DNA of 64,000 nt from Hippophae tibetana (GCA_037013495.1 CM072801.1:29748001-29812000); one strand, 5' to 3'. Shown: positions 11,369-24,972, counted from the stretch's first letter. Notes: generated from the letters alone by a model not told the origin. A program made the numbers and translations.

Positions 11369-14300
11369 ATTGGTATCAGAGCTTAAGGTTTCTACCTAGG
11401 AATTTGTTTGCTATTGGAATATAGTTGCTACTTGTTGTAATCTAAAGAAATGATAGAAAAAGAGTCTCCTTCAAACAAAGGCCAATTATCCACGTCAGGC
11501 AGAACAATAGTTATAAATGCAAGGTTCGAGATGGAGAATTTTAATGGAACCAGTCATTTTGGCACGTGGCAAGGCAAAGTTCTAGATGCTCTGTTTTAAC
11601 AAAATATAGACATTTCCATTGAAGAAGATAAACTAGATGAAGTAGATGAATTCAAGTGGAAAAATATCAATCGATTGACATGTGTTACAATCTGTTCGTG
11701 TCTATCAAGAGAACAAAAGTATGCGTTCATGAAGAAGACATCCACAAGTAAGTTGTGGAAGGCGTTGGAGAAAAAAATCATGAAGAAGAGCAAAGAGAAT
11801 CGGCTCTATTTAAAGAGGAAGTTGTTTCATTTTGATTACCTTCCAAATATGACAATAAATGATCATATTACTACTTTTAATCGATTAGTAGCAAATTTGT
11901 TAAATATAGATAAAACTTTTAAAGATGAAAATTTAGCCTTGATGTTGTTAGCCTCTCTTCCTGATAAGTTTGATCACCTTATTACGAGCTTACTCATTGG
12001 GAATGTTAAAGTGTTTTTTGAGGAAGTTTACACTACTTTGTATAGTTATGAAATTAGAAGGAAAGATAAAAAAGAAAGCAGGAATGAAGTAGCAGAGACA
12101 TTGTCTGTAAGAGGGCGTCCACAAACATAACAGAAAGGAATTAAAGAGAGATCTCTTTCTAAAAGAAGGCTTGGTAAAGATGAATAAGCCTTTTATCACG
12201 AAAGGCCATTAGAAGAAAAATTGTCCAAAGCTACAGAAGAAAGGAAAAGTTGCGCCCTCTGATGCATATGTAGCTGAAAGTAATTCAAATTTATATTTTG
12301 CATTGGTTGGTTCGTCAACAATATCCCATCAGTGTGATTGGATTTTTGATTCAACATGTGCCTTCTATATGTCTCCTAATAAAGAGTGGTTCTTTAATTT
12401 TGAAGAATTAGACGGTGGAGTTGTTTTCATAGGTAATGATTATCCATGCAAAATTTTAGGGATCAATACAATTCGTTTGAAGAATCAAGATGGTTCAACG
12501 AGTCTTAACGAATACTTATTATGTTCCAAATATGAAGAAGAATCTCATTGCTATGGGAGTCTCAGAATCAAAAGGCCATGACCATGCAAAATGTGGCATT
12601 GAAGGTTACTTTTGGAGCACTTGTGGCGATGAAAGGTGTTCAGAAGAATAACTTGTACTACTACCTTGGTAGTATGGTTATTGGGACAACATCAACAACA
12701 ATTTTAGAGGAAGAAAAAGATTTAGAAACTACCAAACTATAGCATATGCGTTTGGGACATGTTGGTGAAAAAGCTTTACAGATTCTTATAAAGCAAGGCC
12801 TATTAAAGGAAACGAGAACCGACAAGTAAGAGTTCTGTGAGCATTGTGTATTGGGGAAGCAGAAAAGAGTAAGCTTTGGCACTACACTCCATAATACAAA
12901 AGGCATTTTGGATTACATCCATACTGATGTATGAGAGCCAATAGAACTCTATCCATGAGTGGCAAACATTATTATGTCACTTTCGTTGATGACTTCTCTA
13001 GAAGAGTTTGGGTGTATCTCATAACGAAGAAGGATAAAGTGCTGGAAATTTTTCTCAAGTGGAAGAAGATGATCGAGACTCAGACTAGTAGAAAGATCAA
13101 GTGTTTGAGGTCTGATAATGGCATTGAGTACACAAACAATCTATTTATGGAAGTTTGTGAAGAAGAAGGGATAGTACGACACTTCACTATTCGAAAAACA
13201 CCACAATAGAATGAAGTTGCAGAACGTATAAACCAGACTTTGCTAGAGAAGGTTTGGTGTATGTTGTCAAATGCTGGGTTAGGCAAGTAGTATTGGGCTG
13301 AGGCTGTGATGTATATATGTCATCTTGTCAACCGTCTACCATCGTTTGCTCTTGAAGGCACAACGCTTATAGAGGTATGGTCTAGAAAACCTGCTAGAGA
13401 TTATGATTTCTTACAATTGTTTAGTTCTATTTCATACTACCATGTCACAGAATCAAAGTTGGACCCAAGAGCTAATAAAACTATTTTTTTAGGGATCCTC
13501 TCTGGTTCTAAAGGATATCGTCTATAGTGTATTGAAACAAAAAAATAATATTCAATAGATGTTACCTTTGATGTATTTGACTTGCTGAGAAAGTTAACTA
13601 AGAAGATCGATGACATTTTGTAACAGGTGGAGTAAACTCCAAAACAGGTGGAGTTTGAAAGTAGAATCATTGACCTAGTTGGTGGAGATAAGACATAAGT
13701 TGATCCTCTATTGGAAAAAGATGAATAAGATGAAAAAGAGGTTTTAACCTAAGAACCTTCACATCAATAAGGAGAAACTACAATTGATAGGCCACGATGA
13801 CAAAATGTCAAAGTGCATGCACGATACAAGGATATGAAAAATCTACCAGCTTAGTTTAAGAATAATATGACCTGTGCACTTTTAGTTATGCATGATAATG
13901 TTCCTTCCTCATGTAAAGATGCTATCAGAAGTCCTGAAGTTGAAATATGGAAGGAAACCATAGATGAAGAACTATTGTCCCTTCAAAAGAATAAGACATA
14001 GAATATGATGCAACTACCTAAGGGAAATAAGGTAATTGGTTGCAAATGTGTGTATGCAAAGAAAGAAGGATTCCCTAATAAAGATGGAGTTTGCTACAAG
14101 GAAAGGTTGGTGGCTAAGGGCTACGCTTAGAATGATGAAATCGATTATAATGAGATATTTTCTCTAGTTGTAAAACATTCTTCCATTAGAATTTTGTTGG
14201 CTTTGGTACCACATTTGGATTTGGAAATAGTTCAACTTGATGTGAAAATTGCATTTCTACATGGTGACTTGAAAGAGGAAATCTATATGTTTCAGCCAAA

Positions 14301-15547
14301 AGGGTTTAATGTTGTTGGTAAAGAGAATTGTGTTTGCAAGATGAACAAATAGTTGTATAGATTGAAGAATCTTCGAGGCAGTGGTGCAAACGATTTGATC
14401 AGTTTATGTTGCAGCAGAAGTACACCAGAAGCATACATGATCATTGTGTGTATTTTCGCAAGCTACAAGATGAGTCTTTCATCTTTCTCCTATTGTACGT
14501 CGATGATATGTTGATTGCATCGAAGAGCTAAGCAGAAATTGAAAATTTGAAGGCTCAACTAAGTTAGGAGTTCGAGATGAAAGATTTGGGAGAAGCCAAG
14601 AAGATTCTCGGTATGGAGATAAGTAGAGATAGGAAGAAAGAGGAAGTTTAGTTTGACCTAGAGTCAATATTTGAATAGGGTACTACACCGTTTTGGTATG
14701 AGTGAACAGACAAAACCTGTAAGTACTCCGCTAGTTCCTCAATTCAAGCTTAGTGCTCAATTATCTCCTAAGAATGATGCAGAATGAGAATATATGGCAA
14801 AGGTACCATATGCAAATGCATTTGGTAGCTTGATGTATGCAATGGTGTGTACAAGACTTGACATTTCACATGCGGTTGGTGCTGTAAGGAGGTACATGCA
14901 TGATCCTAGTAAAGGACATTGGTTGGCTGTGAAATGGATTCTATGGTATATTATAAATATTGTAGATGTTGGTTTAGTATTTAAGAAGGATACTACCGTT
15001 GGTCAATGTCCAATTAGATATTGTGATTCCGACTATGCAGGAGATTTAGATAAGCGTCGGTCAACTACTGGTTATGTGTTTACTCTTGCTAGAGCACTAG
15101 TCAGTTGGAAGTCTACCTTGTAGTCCACAATTGCTTTGTCTACTATAGAGGCAGAGTATATGGTAGTTACAACGGCTATGAAGGAAGCTATTTGGTTATG
15201 AGGTTTGCTTGAAGACTTGAGAGTTGGTCAAAAACATATTACAGTGTTTTGTGATAGTTAGAATGATATTCATTTAGCAAAGAACCAAGTCTACCATGCA
15301 AGTACAAAACACATTGACGTTCGTTATCATTTTGTGCGAGAGATTATTGAAGAAAATGGAGTACTAGTTCAAAAGATCAGTACTACAGAGAATCCTGCAG
15401 ATGTGATGACTAAGGTAGTAACAGTAATCAAGTTCAAACATTGTCTGGACTTGATTAACATCCTACAAATCTGAATTGACACTGGCGTCGTTGATATAGT
15501 GATTGAAGAAATCATTTAAGAATCACTAAGTTGTTAAGGTGGAGATT

Positions 15548-15987
15548 TGTTATATAGCTTCTTAGTGAGCAAATTAGAAAAATCTCACATTGGTTAGGAA
15601 TGAAGATGGATGTTGGATTTGGGGTTATAAATAAAGCACTCTTTCACTATTTGTAAAACATCCCAAAATTTGTAAATCTTTTTCTCTTTTATAAGGGTAA
15701 TTGATTAGCTCAATTTTTCCCAATTAGTTGTAATTTGGAGTTCGTCCATTTGGAGATAGTGGAAGTGGTCAACGACGCCTTAGGTAACATTTATACCGAA
15801 CCTCATTAAATTTCTGGTGTTATTATTTTTCTGCTTTAATATTTCTGTTTTAATATTTGTTTTAGTTTATTTTAGCATTATATTTCCAATAAAATTATTT
15901 TATCGTGTTAGTTTGAGTTCATTCATTTAAATTATAAGTGAATAATAACTACTTAGAATAGGAAAAATATACCCGATTTTTCCAACA
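15548..15987 (+). repeat. 3' LTR of copia fossil 2
   Basis: A 440 bp partner of the 5' LTR, starting TGTTATATAG directly after the purine tract and ending ...TTCCAACA. The shared TATA-like box (GTTATAAATAAAG) and the shared word AATTGATTAGCTCAATTTTT confirm the pairing. Confidence 0.88.
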
Positions 15988-18080
15988 CTGATTCACCTGT
16001 AAAGCCTCTGACTCTGATACATGTCTTTCTTAGTTGCTTTTTTATATGCCATGGATTATTTTGTACTTATTATGAATGTTTTTATATTTTATTTTATTTA
16101 TTTATTTATATATATATGATGTGTTATTGATTATTTGTATATATTTTTGTGTTATGTAAGTTGTTTATATTTATCTAAACTTAAAGAATATAAGGTGTTT
16201 TTTATTTATTTATTTAAAACTAATTTCATGTATTTCATGTGTGTGTGTATATATTTCGAATTTAAATATATTTTTGTGAACTTATTATTACATATGTTAA
16301 ATAATATATTTGAAAGAATTATTATGTAATTGATCTAAAAGAATTATTTAATTGTTTGTATTGATTAAATAACATGCATAGCTTCTAGACAATAATAGTG
16401 TGATTAAATTATCATAATAGTGTGATTAAATTAATTACTATATATCGTATAGTTTATTTGAAAGAGAAATCATATTAAGTTAGATTTAATTGATAATGTA
16501 ATTAATTATGTAATTAATGAACAATTATATCAAATTAGTTTTAGAAAAGAAATTTTTTTTATCATTAAATTATTTATTATGATATTTGTATTTACGTATA
16601 CACAATAAAAAAAACCCACCCCGAGAGACCCACCCCAGTACGCGAAACTTCTAGTTGACTCTCAAAAAATGGTTCTGTTACTTAATATAATTCATATAAA
16701 AATATATCTCATTAAAGTGAAAAATTTGGGAGTTGGTTTTCATCTCCATCAGATTATTAATTACAAAAGAAACCTGATTTATGAAGAAAAAGTTAACGAA
16801 ACCATTGGATTAAGGTAACAGGTACATGGGCTTTAAATAACTAACAAGATGATAACCCCTGAAGCACGTGTTGTTGGGTGGATATCAGTCTGATTTGGGG
16901 TTTTTAAGGGTTTTAGAGCCTGTAATTAATTCCATTAATTTCATTACTCGTTCTTTGATATCGAAATAATAAATGAATATTTGATACTGTATTTTTAACA
17001 ATCTTTAAAATTTAATAATATAAAAATCTATCTAATCGATCATTCTATATTTCTTTTTCATTGCTTAATTTGTTGAAAGGAAGTAATTGTCAAAATAAAA
17101 AAAATAAAGTGCATAAATAACGTTAAAAATAATATAAATGTCATAAAAAAACTATAATAACAATGATGATAATAATAAAACATATATATATTAAGTTCAG
17201 TACTTTTCACTAAAATGACGCATGCAAATAAGAATGTTCTTTCTCAATTAGGTGCACGTGTTCTGACAAACCAATTAGATTTAGATTTAAGGTAAATAGA
17301 ATGATTTTTCTTGAATAAAACAACTATTTTTATTTAAAAAAAAATATGCAATTGGTCAGTGAAAAGCATAATTTTACTTACTATAACATTAATAAATTTA
17401 CATTTTTATTCGTATAATTATTTCTATTAATAATTTTATTCATTAATATTAAAATTAAAAGTATAATTAATTATAAAAAAAATAAAATAAATAATTAATA
17501 AGCTATTGTCTACAATATCATTAACCTTTCATAGCAACATAGGTTTCCATGAGATTAAATAATGCCTTAAGGTAGTTTCATTCTTCTTCAGCTGAATTTT
17601 CAGAATAATAAAAAAAAGCTTTAATTTTTCTTCTTCTTCTTTAGTTATAGTTTTAGAATTGAAAAAGAAAAATAAGCTGTTCAAGATATTTTGAAAATTT
17701 AGAAAAAAGTTTACATTCTTTTCTATTTTTTGCTACCAAACAAGGTAGTGTTAGGATCTTGTATTAATCAAAAAGTTGAGTAATTAATGGTTGAAGTGAC
17801 ACTTAAATTTACGTACATATAAAATAAATAAATAATGTTATTGAGTATTGTGTCACATTTTACTAAAGTATTTTATTTAAATTTTTTATTTTTTTTATCT
17901 AATAAATATTAGTATTTAAAATATTTATAATTTATTTTTATTAAAATACTAAATTTATGTTTTTTTAGATACTAATAAAAATATTATATTTTTAATTAAA
18001 ATAAATAAATTTAATAATAATTATTTTTAATATTTTAATAAATTAAGAAAGGAGATTAAATAATAAAGTTAAAAACTAGA
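15988..18080. other. AT-rich intergenic stretch
   Basis: Very AT-rich sequence with homopolymers and short TATATA tracts. No gene, RNA or transposon could be recognised. The only less AT-rich patch is a short C-rich run near 16615-16665. Confidence 0.5.
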
Positions 18081-18539
18081 CAATACTACAATATATGCTT
18101 TTGATTTCAGGATTTTAATCTCGTTTTTTTTAAAAATCGAAGTCATAAGATTTTGGTCACGATTTGATAAAAACAGAAGCTATAGTGTATACATATAGCC
18201 TCGCTTTTATCAATAACTACGACTATAAGTTAAATTACAAAAAATATTTAAATATATATAGACAAATTTATATAACCACGATTATTAAACGATTGTGATT
18301 ACAATTAAAATAATAGAGTTTTCAATATTAAAATATTGTATGTCATTCATTTAAAAAAAATACAAAAAATACTTTACAATTTTTTTATTTTTCTCTATTA
18401 TTAATTTAATTTAATGTAATTTTATATCTTTTATAATATATATATATATATATATATACATCCAATTTTTTTCACTCTTTTTTTTTCTTAATTTCTAATT
18501 AATTTCTTCTGACTCGTGCGCGTGCTTAATTAATATATA

Positions 18540-18834
18540 TAATATATTAATTTCCTAGCCTAATCTCACAATTTTTTTCCTAAATCATTTCTAGCCTCCG
18601 ATCCCGACCTCGCGTTTTTCGTCCCTCTCACCAAGCAGCGTTGCACCGCGCCTCAAGAAATTATCAACGACCTCCCCCAAAAACTCCTTCTTTCCATCAT
18701 CTCGCTCGACATTTATAGCAGCTCCTTTCCCTGGCATCTCTTCTTCTTTTCTCTCTATTTTTTTGTTCATATTCCCCTATTCGTACCTCGTCGGCTAGTT
18801 GTTTGTACTATCGTCGCTCGCAACCCAGCTCCGA
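18540..18834 (+). other. Probable 5' UTR exon of the CACTA transposase gene
   Basis: This patch is markedly richer in C and G than its surroundings and C/T-rich on the plus strand (CCGATCCCGACCTCGCG, CTCACCAAGCAGCG). It ends with GAGTAAGTG, a good donor context. Plant CACTA elements often have such a C/T-rich leader, separated by an intron from the transposase start. No frame is conserved here. Confidence 0.4.
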
Positions 18835-18950
18835 GTAAGTGTGATACCCTCTTTTTTACAATATCAATTTACATGTGTTGATTCTTGGTGGATTAGTTCT
18901 GTGCATAATACATTTTAGTTAGGGTCTTTTATTTCATGTATGAATCTATA

Positions 18951-19058
18951 TTTCTTAGGATGTATAATGAGTCATTTCTTAGGATATATAATGAGTCATT
19001 TCTTAGGATGTATAATGAGTCATTTCTTAGGATATATAATGAGTCATTTCTTAGGATT
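18951..19058 (+). repeat. 24-bp tandem repeat, 4.5 copies
   Basis: The unit TTCTTAGGATGTATAATGAGTCAT (here TTTCTTAGGA, then TGTATAATGA, then GTCA) is repeated four times and then starts a fifth. Copies alternate between GATGTA and GATATA, so the true unit of the last duplication was probably 48 bp. Because 24 is a multiple of three, the array makes spurious open frames of period eight residues in two frames. These are not taken as genes. Confidence 0.9.
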
Positions 19059-19690
19059 AGACAGTGTTATTTCCTTTTCTTGTTATGTGACAATTGCCTC
19101 TTCATTTTTTTTCATTGTATTGAATAAGAATAGAGTTGTAACATGCACAGGGATTTAGGATCTGGCTATTGTTGCTCATTTTAGATTTTGGAAGTATGTA
19201 TATATACATACTGAGCCTATACAAATTTTCCTTTACAGAAAAACTAGTAGATTTGTTGTAGTTTATTCTCTTTTTAATTTGAATCAATATATATAAATTA
19301 TAGTTCACCTATTATTGCTCATTTTTGAATCAATTAAAAAAATATTAAATTTTTATTTAAAATAACACATTTTAAACTTATACTAATAAAAATGACATTC
19401 TTATTTTGAATATAAAAATATCTGAGTTAGTATTTTATTTTTATTGTTATAAATTTTAAAAATGTTAATTTTATGATTTTTTTAAAATATATACGACGTA
19501 ATAAAAATAAGGTTTCATGATTGAAATAAAAATTATGACTAAAGTACCCTATTTAAAAAGTAAGGTAGGGTAGCATATTGAGAGGCATAAAACTTTCATT
19601 TGATTGCCTTAATCTTTACAATCCAAGTGTATACTTGTATTTTTTCCTTCTAATTTTTTTCTAACCAATACATGTGTTGTGTCATTTATA

Positions 19691-22600
19691 ATGGATAAGT
19701 CTTGGATGCATAAGCCAACATTTTCACAATATTATTTAGAAGAAGTAGAAGCATTTTTGAATTTTGCTTGGTTGAATGCCGCAGACGAGAAGCCTATTCG
19801 ATGTCCTTACAAAGATTACATAAACATAGAATTTCAAAATATTGATGATATACGAGATCATCTTATTTGTAAAGGGATTGTTTGAACTTATATAAATTGG
19901 TATATGTATGGAGAACCCCTAATTCAAGAGAATGATGAAACAAATACATCATTAAACTGGCAAATAAAATCCATAGATATGGAGGACTCTCTCATTGAGA
20001 TGGTAAATGCAATAGAAAATGAACCCAACATAAATCAGGACGAATAACAAGTTGTTATAAGATACAGAAAAATCGCTTTATCCTAGTTGCACAAATTTCA
20101 CCAAGTTGTCTGCAATAGTGAAATTATACAACCTTAAAGTGAAACATGGGTTATCTGATGTTGGGTTCACTGCTATATTAAAGTTAACTCATGAAATGCT
20201 CCCAAAGATAAATGAGTTACCTACTTCTACGTATGAAGTGAAAAAACATTGAGTAAGTTTGGTATGGAGTATGTAAAGATTCATGCTTGTCCAAATGATT
20301 GCATCCTTTATAGGAAACAATGTAAACATGTTATTCAATGTCTGGAGTGTGGTACTTCAAGGTGAAATCCTACATCAAATGGTAATGAAGTAAAAGAAGG
20401 AGTACCGACTAAAGTGATTTGGTACTTTCCGCCAATACCTCATTTTAAGAGAATTTTTAAAAAGTAAAGAGGCATCGAAGATGTTGACATGACATGTAGA
20501 TAACAAATCCATGGATGGTATTTCACATCATCCAGTAGATTCCCCGTGTTGGAAGGTAGTAGATGAAAAGTGGCCAGATTTTGGGTCAGAGCCTAGGAAT
20601 TTGCATCTTACTATGGCCACTGATGGGATCAACCCTCATAGTAATCTAAGTAGTAGATACATTTTTTGGCCAGTGATTATTATCACATATAATCTTTCTC
20701 TTTGGTTATGCATGAAAATGAAGTTTATGATGCTTTCCATGTTAATTTCTGAACCAAAACAGCCGGGTAATGACATTGATGTCTACTTGGAGCCTCTTAT
20801 TGATGACTTGAAGAAACTTTGGGATGAAGGAATTGATGTGTATGACTCATACAAAAGGAGTACTTCAATCTTAAAGCAATGGTATTATGGATAATAAATG
20901 ATTTTCTGGCTTATGAAAATTTGTGTGGACATGTGACCAAGGGGTACAATGCATATCCAGTATGCAGTGAGAAAACTTGTGCTCAATATCTATTACATTG
21001 AAAAAATATTTCTTTTGCTGGACATGCCCGATTCTTACCAAAAGGGCATAAGTTTAGATCTCGAAAGAAAGGTGTAAGTAACAATGAAGAAGAAGATACT
21101 CCAATGGCTTTGTAGGAAGAAGAAGTGTTACATAAATTACAAGGTATGGTCTTCAAGAAGTTGGGAAAGTGGGACTTAGTTATGAAAGCAACGGATAAAT
21201 TACAATGAAAATTTAGAGGAACAATAAAAGGAAAAGAAATGAAAAAAATAAAAAGGTAGTCTAGGGAAAAGAAAATTCAAAATGATTGCAAAGAAGAAGG
21301 CAAAATCTAACAACAATGACAAATGTTGGAAGAAGATTTCAATTTTTTGGAAGTTGCCTTCTTGGGAAACATTGCCTATACACCATATACTAGATGTAAT
21401 GCACATAGAAAAGAATGTATGTGATACTGTAATTGGAACACTTATTGATATTCCTTTTAAAACATAGGATGGTATTGTTGCCCGTATGGATCTAAAAGAA
21501 TTGGGAATTAGAAAAAGAACTGGCTCCAATTAAAAAGGGATCATAGGTTAAGTTTCCTCCTACTTGTTTTACACTTTCTAGGGATGAAAAGATAACATTT
21601 TACAAATGTTTATTAGGATTGAAAGTTCCCGAAGGTTAATCATCAAATGTTAAAAACCTAGTATCAATGCAAGACTTAAAGTTATATGGTTTAAAATAAC
21701 ATGATTGTCATGCTCTTATGCAACAATTATTGCCGGTGGTAATTAGATCAATTATTCCAAAGCATATTCATTGTGAAATCACTCGTCTTTGTTTATTCTT
21801 CAATTTCATTTGCAAGAAAACAATTGTAGAATCTGAGCTACATAAACTACAAGTTGAACTTTTTAAGACATTATGCTTACTTGAAAATTATTTTTCACCT
21901 TCATTTTTTGATATCATGGCTCACTTAATTGTTCACCTTGTTAGAGAAGTGTAGTTATGTGGTCCTGTATACATGCGATGGATATATCCTTTTAAAAGAT
22001 TCATGAAGTTTTTGAAAGGTTATGTTCGTAACTGTAATCGACCAGAGGGGTGCATAATTGAGTGTTATATTACAGAAGAAGTTATTAAGTTTTGCTCTGA
22101 GTATCTATCTGGTGTATCCACAATTGGAATCCCTCAGCCTAGGTTTTCATTGGGTGGTGGTTTAGGGAATATTGGCAAACCAATAAATTTAGGCACAATT
22201 GAAACCATCATGCAAGTTCAATAGGAACAAAGTCATCGTTTGGTGCTTGCAAACAATAAAGGGATTTGTTGTTTCTTTAAGAGAACATAAAAACGTGCAA
22301 GTATACACGGTCACAAGTATACACGGTCACAAGTAATAAATTTTATAAGTAATTTATCATTCTCATGGAGATTCGTCACTATTATTCGTCAAGTACTAAA
22401 ATTGTTTCACTCTAATTTTATCCAAACAAACGAAAATTGATGAGAGTTTAACAAATTAAGATGCTCCATATAGACACATCTTGCTAAAATAATTCACTAT
22501 ATTCCTATGAGAATTAAATTCACCAAGATTCATTACGTTCAAATTTCTCAAATATCCACATGTAAAATAAAGGTATATTCCTATCCCTTATATATACATG

Positions 22601-24852
22601 TTATTCTATCCATGAGCAATACACAAAAATGCCTCTTCCAAATTTATTTAAGTGCCACAGATCAATTGATAAATTTTCCAATAATCAAAAGCATTAAGCA
22701 AAAATAGAATAAACAAATTAAAAATCTCATAAATCTTTCAAAAATAATTAAATCCAAGCTTCATAAATTTAGCAACATAGCAACCCTAGAAAAATTAAAT
22801 TAGTTCATAACAAAAATTAAAATTACAATGTGAAAATATATTAAGACATTTTAAGGAATATTAGCTCAATAACAACACAAAGAAAATTAGAATCTTTTTT
22901 CTCTCTCTAAATTTTTGGCACACGTAGAACATAATAGAAGCCAAAAATGGCTTCTGTGTGTACCACATTCCAACTCTCCAACCCCCTCTTTCTGGAAATA
23001 AATGCCCTATTTATAGAAAAAAAATAATATCAAGAAATATTAAACGTGGGAGACATTTTTCTTTAAACACGTAGACACGCGTATGAAAATGGGGATATCA
23101 AAATTATTATTTTAACAGACGCGTGGGAGACATATAAAAACACCTTGAAAGTGCGTCGGTTCTGTGTTTTTGTTTCAATTCATGCATGCCACATGTAAGC
23201 ATTTGATTGGCTGCAAGAAATAACGAGACACGTGGCAGCCTTTCATACGTTGTAAAGAGAGGGTACATGAGGACCGTGTCACACGGGAGAAGTGCTTTCG
23301 CAGACATGTGGGGGACGCAGAAGCTGCTGGAAACGCACATCGTTTCTGTGTTTTTGTTTTAACCAACACATTCCACGTGCTAGCTTTTGATTTGCTAAGA
23401 GAATATTCAAGACACATGGCATATTCTGATTTTTTGGAATGAGAGGAGGCACTCAGGTTGTATGGAATGCGTCGTAGTGGAAAATTTCTTATGTAGACAC
23501 GTAGATCCCATCCTATATACCAGCTTGCGCGATAGGTGGGCCCCACTCAACACCGAGTAGCATGCCACTTGGGAATCGTGTCCACTCACCTGTGTTACGC
23601 GTGCATCTCATGCGCCTGATCATCACCGTTGATTTCTAATCTGACGGTGCGTGACACGCTTGAATAATAGGTATGCGTGGTCTTCTTTCTTGCGTAGAAA
23701 AACAAATTTCATTTAATTGTTTTTTGGCCCTCCAATTTAATTTAAATTAACTTTTAAACTTTTGATATTTGCAATTAAGCCCTCTTTTAATTTAAATTAT
23801 ATTTTCAACTTTTATTATTTGCAATTAAGTTATTTTTTAATTCAAATTCTTTAATTTTCCTTAAAAATATATTCCTTAGTAAACTAACAATAAATATTAT
23901 TTTAATACATTAAAATTAACTAAAAATAATAAGAACATAGTAATTATAATTAATAAAATGGACAAAATAATTGTATAATATACAATTATCAAGATTGAAC
24001 CATACATAAGGTAAAAATGGTTTCATTTAAATCTACATTTCATAATTTCTTAAATTTTCTTTTCATATGTTACTCACATTACTCATATTTAATAGAATGT
24101 ATATGGATATGTTAAAGGCAGATCCATAGAATAGGAGAAAAGGAGATAAATGGTTTCAAGATGAACACTATCATAATTTTATTTATTGGTTTTGAGATAA
24201 AGTTATGGACGAGTTAAGTGTCCCCAATAATTCCATCACAAAAACTATAAGGTCGCTAGCAAATGGGCCACAATATGATGTTATCAAGTATCATGGATAT
24301 GTTATAAATGGTTTTCGATTTACAACAAAGGAAAAGGATGAAATTTGTGTTAATCAAAATAGTAGAGTTATGTTAAATGTTCAAGCTTTGCAATTTGTAA
24401 GTTCTAAGGATAATAACTCGGTACTATCTGAAAGGACTTATTATGGAGTTATTCAAGAATTTTAAGAGTTATAATATCATATGTTTCGTGTTCCAATATT
24501 CTTGTGTGACTAGGTTAAGGATAATCAAAATGAAATTTGTATGAGCGAATTAGGATTGACTTTTTTTAACCTTGGTAAGATAGGTCATCGAGATGACCCA
24601 TTCATCATGGCCACCCATGCTAACCAAGTATTCTAAGTAGAAGATCCTACAGACACAAAGTGGTCAGTTGTGTCGATATTGCCTAAGCTAGAGTTTTATC
24701 ACAAAGAGGAAGAATTAAATGAAATTTTGTCTGAATATGTATCTTTTGCGAGCAATATACCTAACTCAAATGATGCTAATGATTTAGAAGATGATAATTC
24801 AATATATATGTGCAATGATTGTGAGGAAACTTGGATTGATCGAGGAAGATAA
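19691..24852 (+). pseudogene. CACTA TNP2-type transposase, broken
   Basis: Start ATG at 19691. The N-terminal transposase-associated domain spans 19691-19885 (DKSWMHKP, then IRCPYKDYIN). The Transposase_21 domain follows from about 20250 (ACPNDCILYRKQCKH; PPIPHFKRIF; WPDFGSEPRNLHL; DGINPHSNLSSRY; PKQPGNDIDVYL; HILDVMHIEKNVCD near 21375). DUF4218 lies at about 21718-22225 (HLIVHLVREV; NRPEGCIIECYITEEV). After an inserted block at 22.26-24.09 kb the coding signal resumes (MYVDMLKAD; DELSVPNNSI; DVIKYHGYVINGF) and runs through DUF4216 (YYGVIQEF; GHRDDPFIMATHANQVF) to an acidic tail ending at 24852. The frame changes several times and more than ten in-frame stops are visible, for example after the N-terminal domain at 19883-19885. 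It cannot make a working transposase. Family members cut and paste CACTA elements by binding their termini. Confidence 0.85.
22262..24088 (-). mobile_element. Putative solo LTR (gypsy-like, minus orientation) inside the CACTA transposase
   Basis: The transposase reading stops at about 22262 (SHRLVLANNK) and resumes at about 24090, so some 1.8 kb is inserted. No coding domain is seen inside. Read on the minus strand it behaves like an LTR: a long upstream part with unusual GC-rich words, a TATA box CTATAAATAGGGC at about 23003-23015, then a transcribed-type region and an end near 22300 with the word ACACGGTCACAAGTAT in tandem. An exact AGAAGCCA/TGGCTTCT palindrome lies at 22938-22957. Exact ends and target duplication were not found. 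A non-autonomous element of another kind remains possible. Confidence 0.5.
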
Positions 24853-24971
24853 CTTTTTCTTTATTTGTAATGTTTTTGTTAGGTATGGATCGTAAAATAT
24901 ATTATGTGTTTGTTTCTATTTATAGCTTACGTCTATAATTCTAATTTTATTATTTCTTTTCGATTATAAAT

Positions 24972-24972
<1 letters not shown>

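Larger units (their letters stand above)
10927..15987 (+). mobile_element. Ty1/copia LTR retrotransposon fossil 2 (Tork/TNT-like), full length
   Basis: The element has all structural parts. The 5' LTR is at 10927-11368 and the primer-binding site TGGTATCAGAGC at 11371. Gag of the UBN2 type lies at about 11.5-12.2 kb, protease near 12.3-12.6 kb, integrase at about 12.75-13.5 kb (FVDDFSRRVWVYL, LRSDNGIEY), reverse transcriptase at about 13.9-14.7 kb (LLYVDDMLIASK) and RNase H at about 14.8-15.4 kb (YCDSDYAGDLDKRRSTTGY). A purine tract (AAGGTGGAGAT) at 15537 precedes the 3' LTR at 15548-15987. The word GATTCA occurs just outside both ends and is a candidate target duplication with slightly frayed ends. 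It is broken at many points. By eye the LTRs agree at roughly 85%, which at usual plant rates suggests several million years. Confidence 0.9.

Noticed and set aside
18936-19158. Two overlapping open frames with an eight-residue repeat
   Set aside because: Produced by the 24-bp tandem repeat, whose length is a multiple of three. No protein family is recognisable.
23175-23546. Minus-strand open frame of 123 codons
   Set aside because: It lies in the GC-richer, internally repeated part of the putative solo LTR. The product resembles no family, and the overlapping frames at 23107-23340 and 23407-23589 show the region is simply poor in stops.
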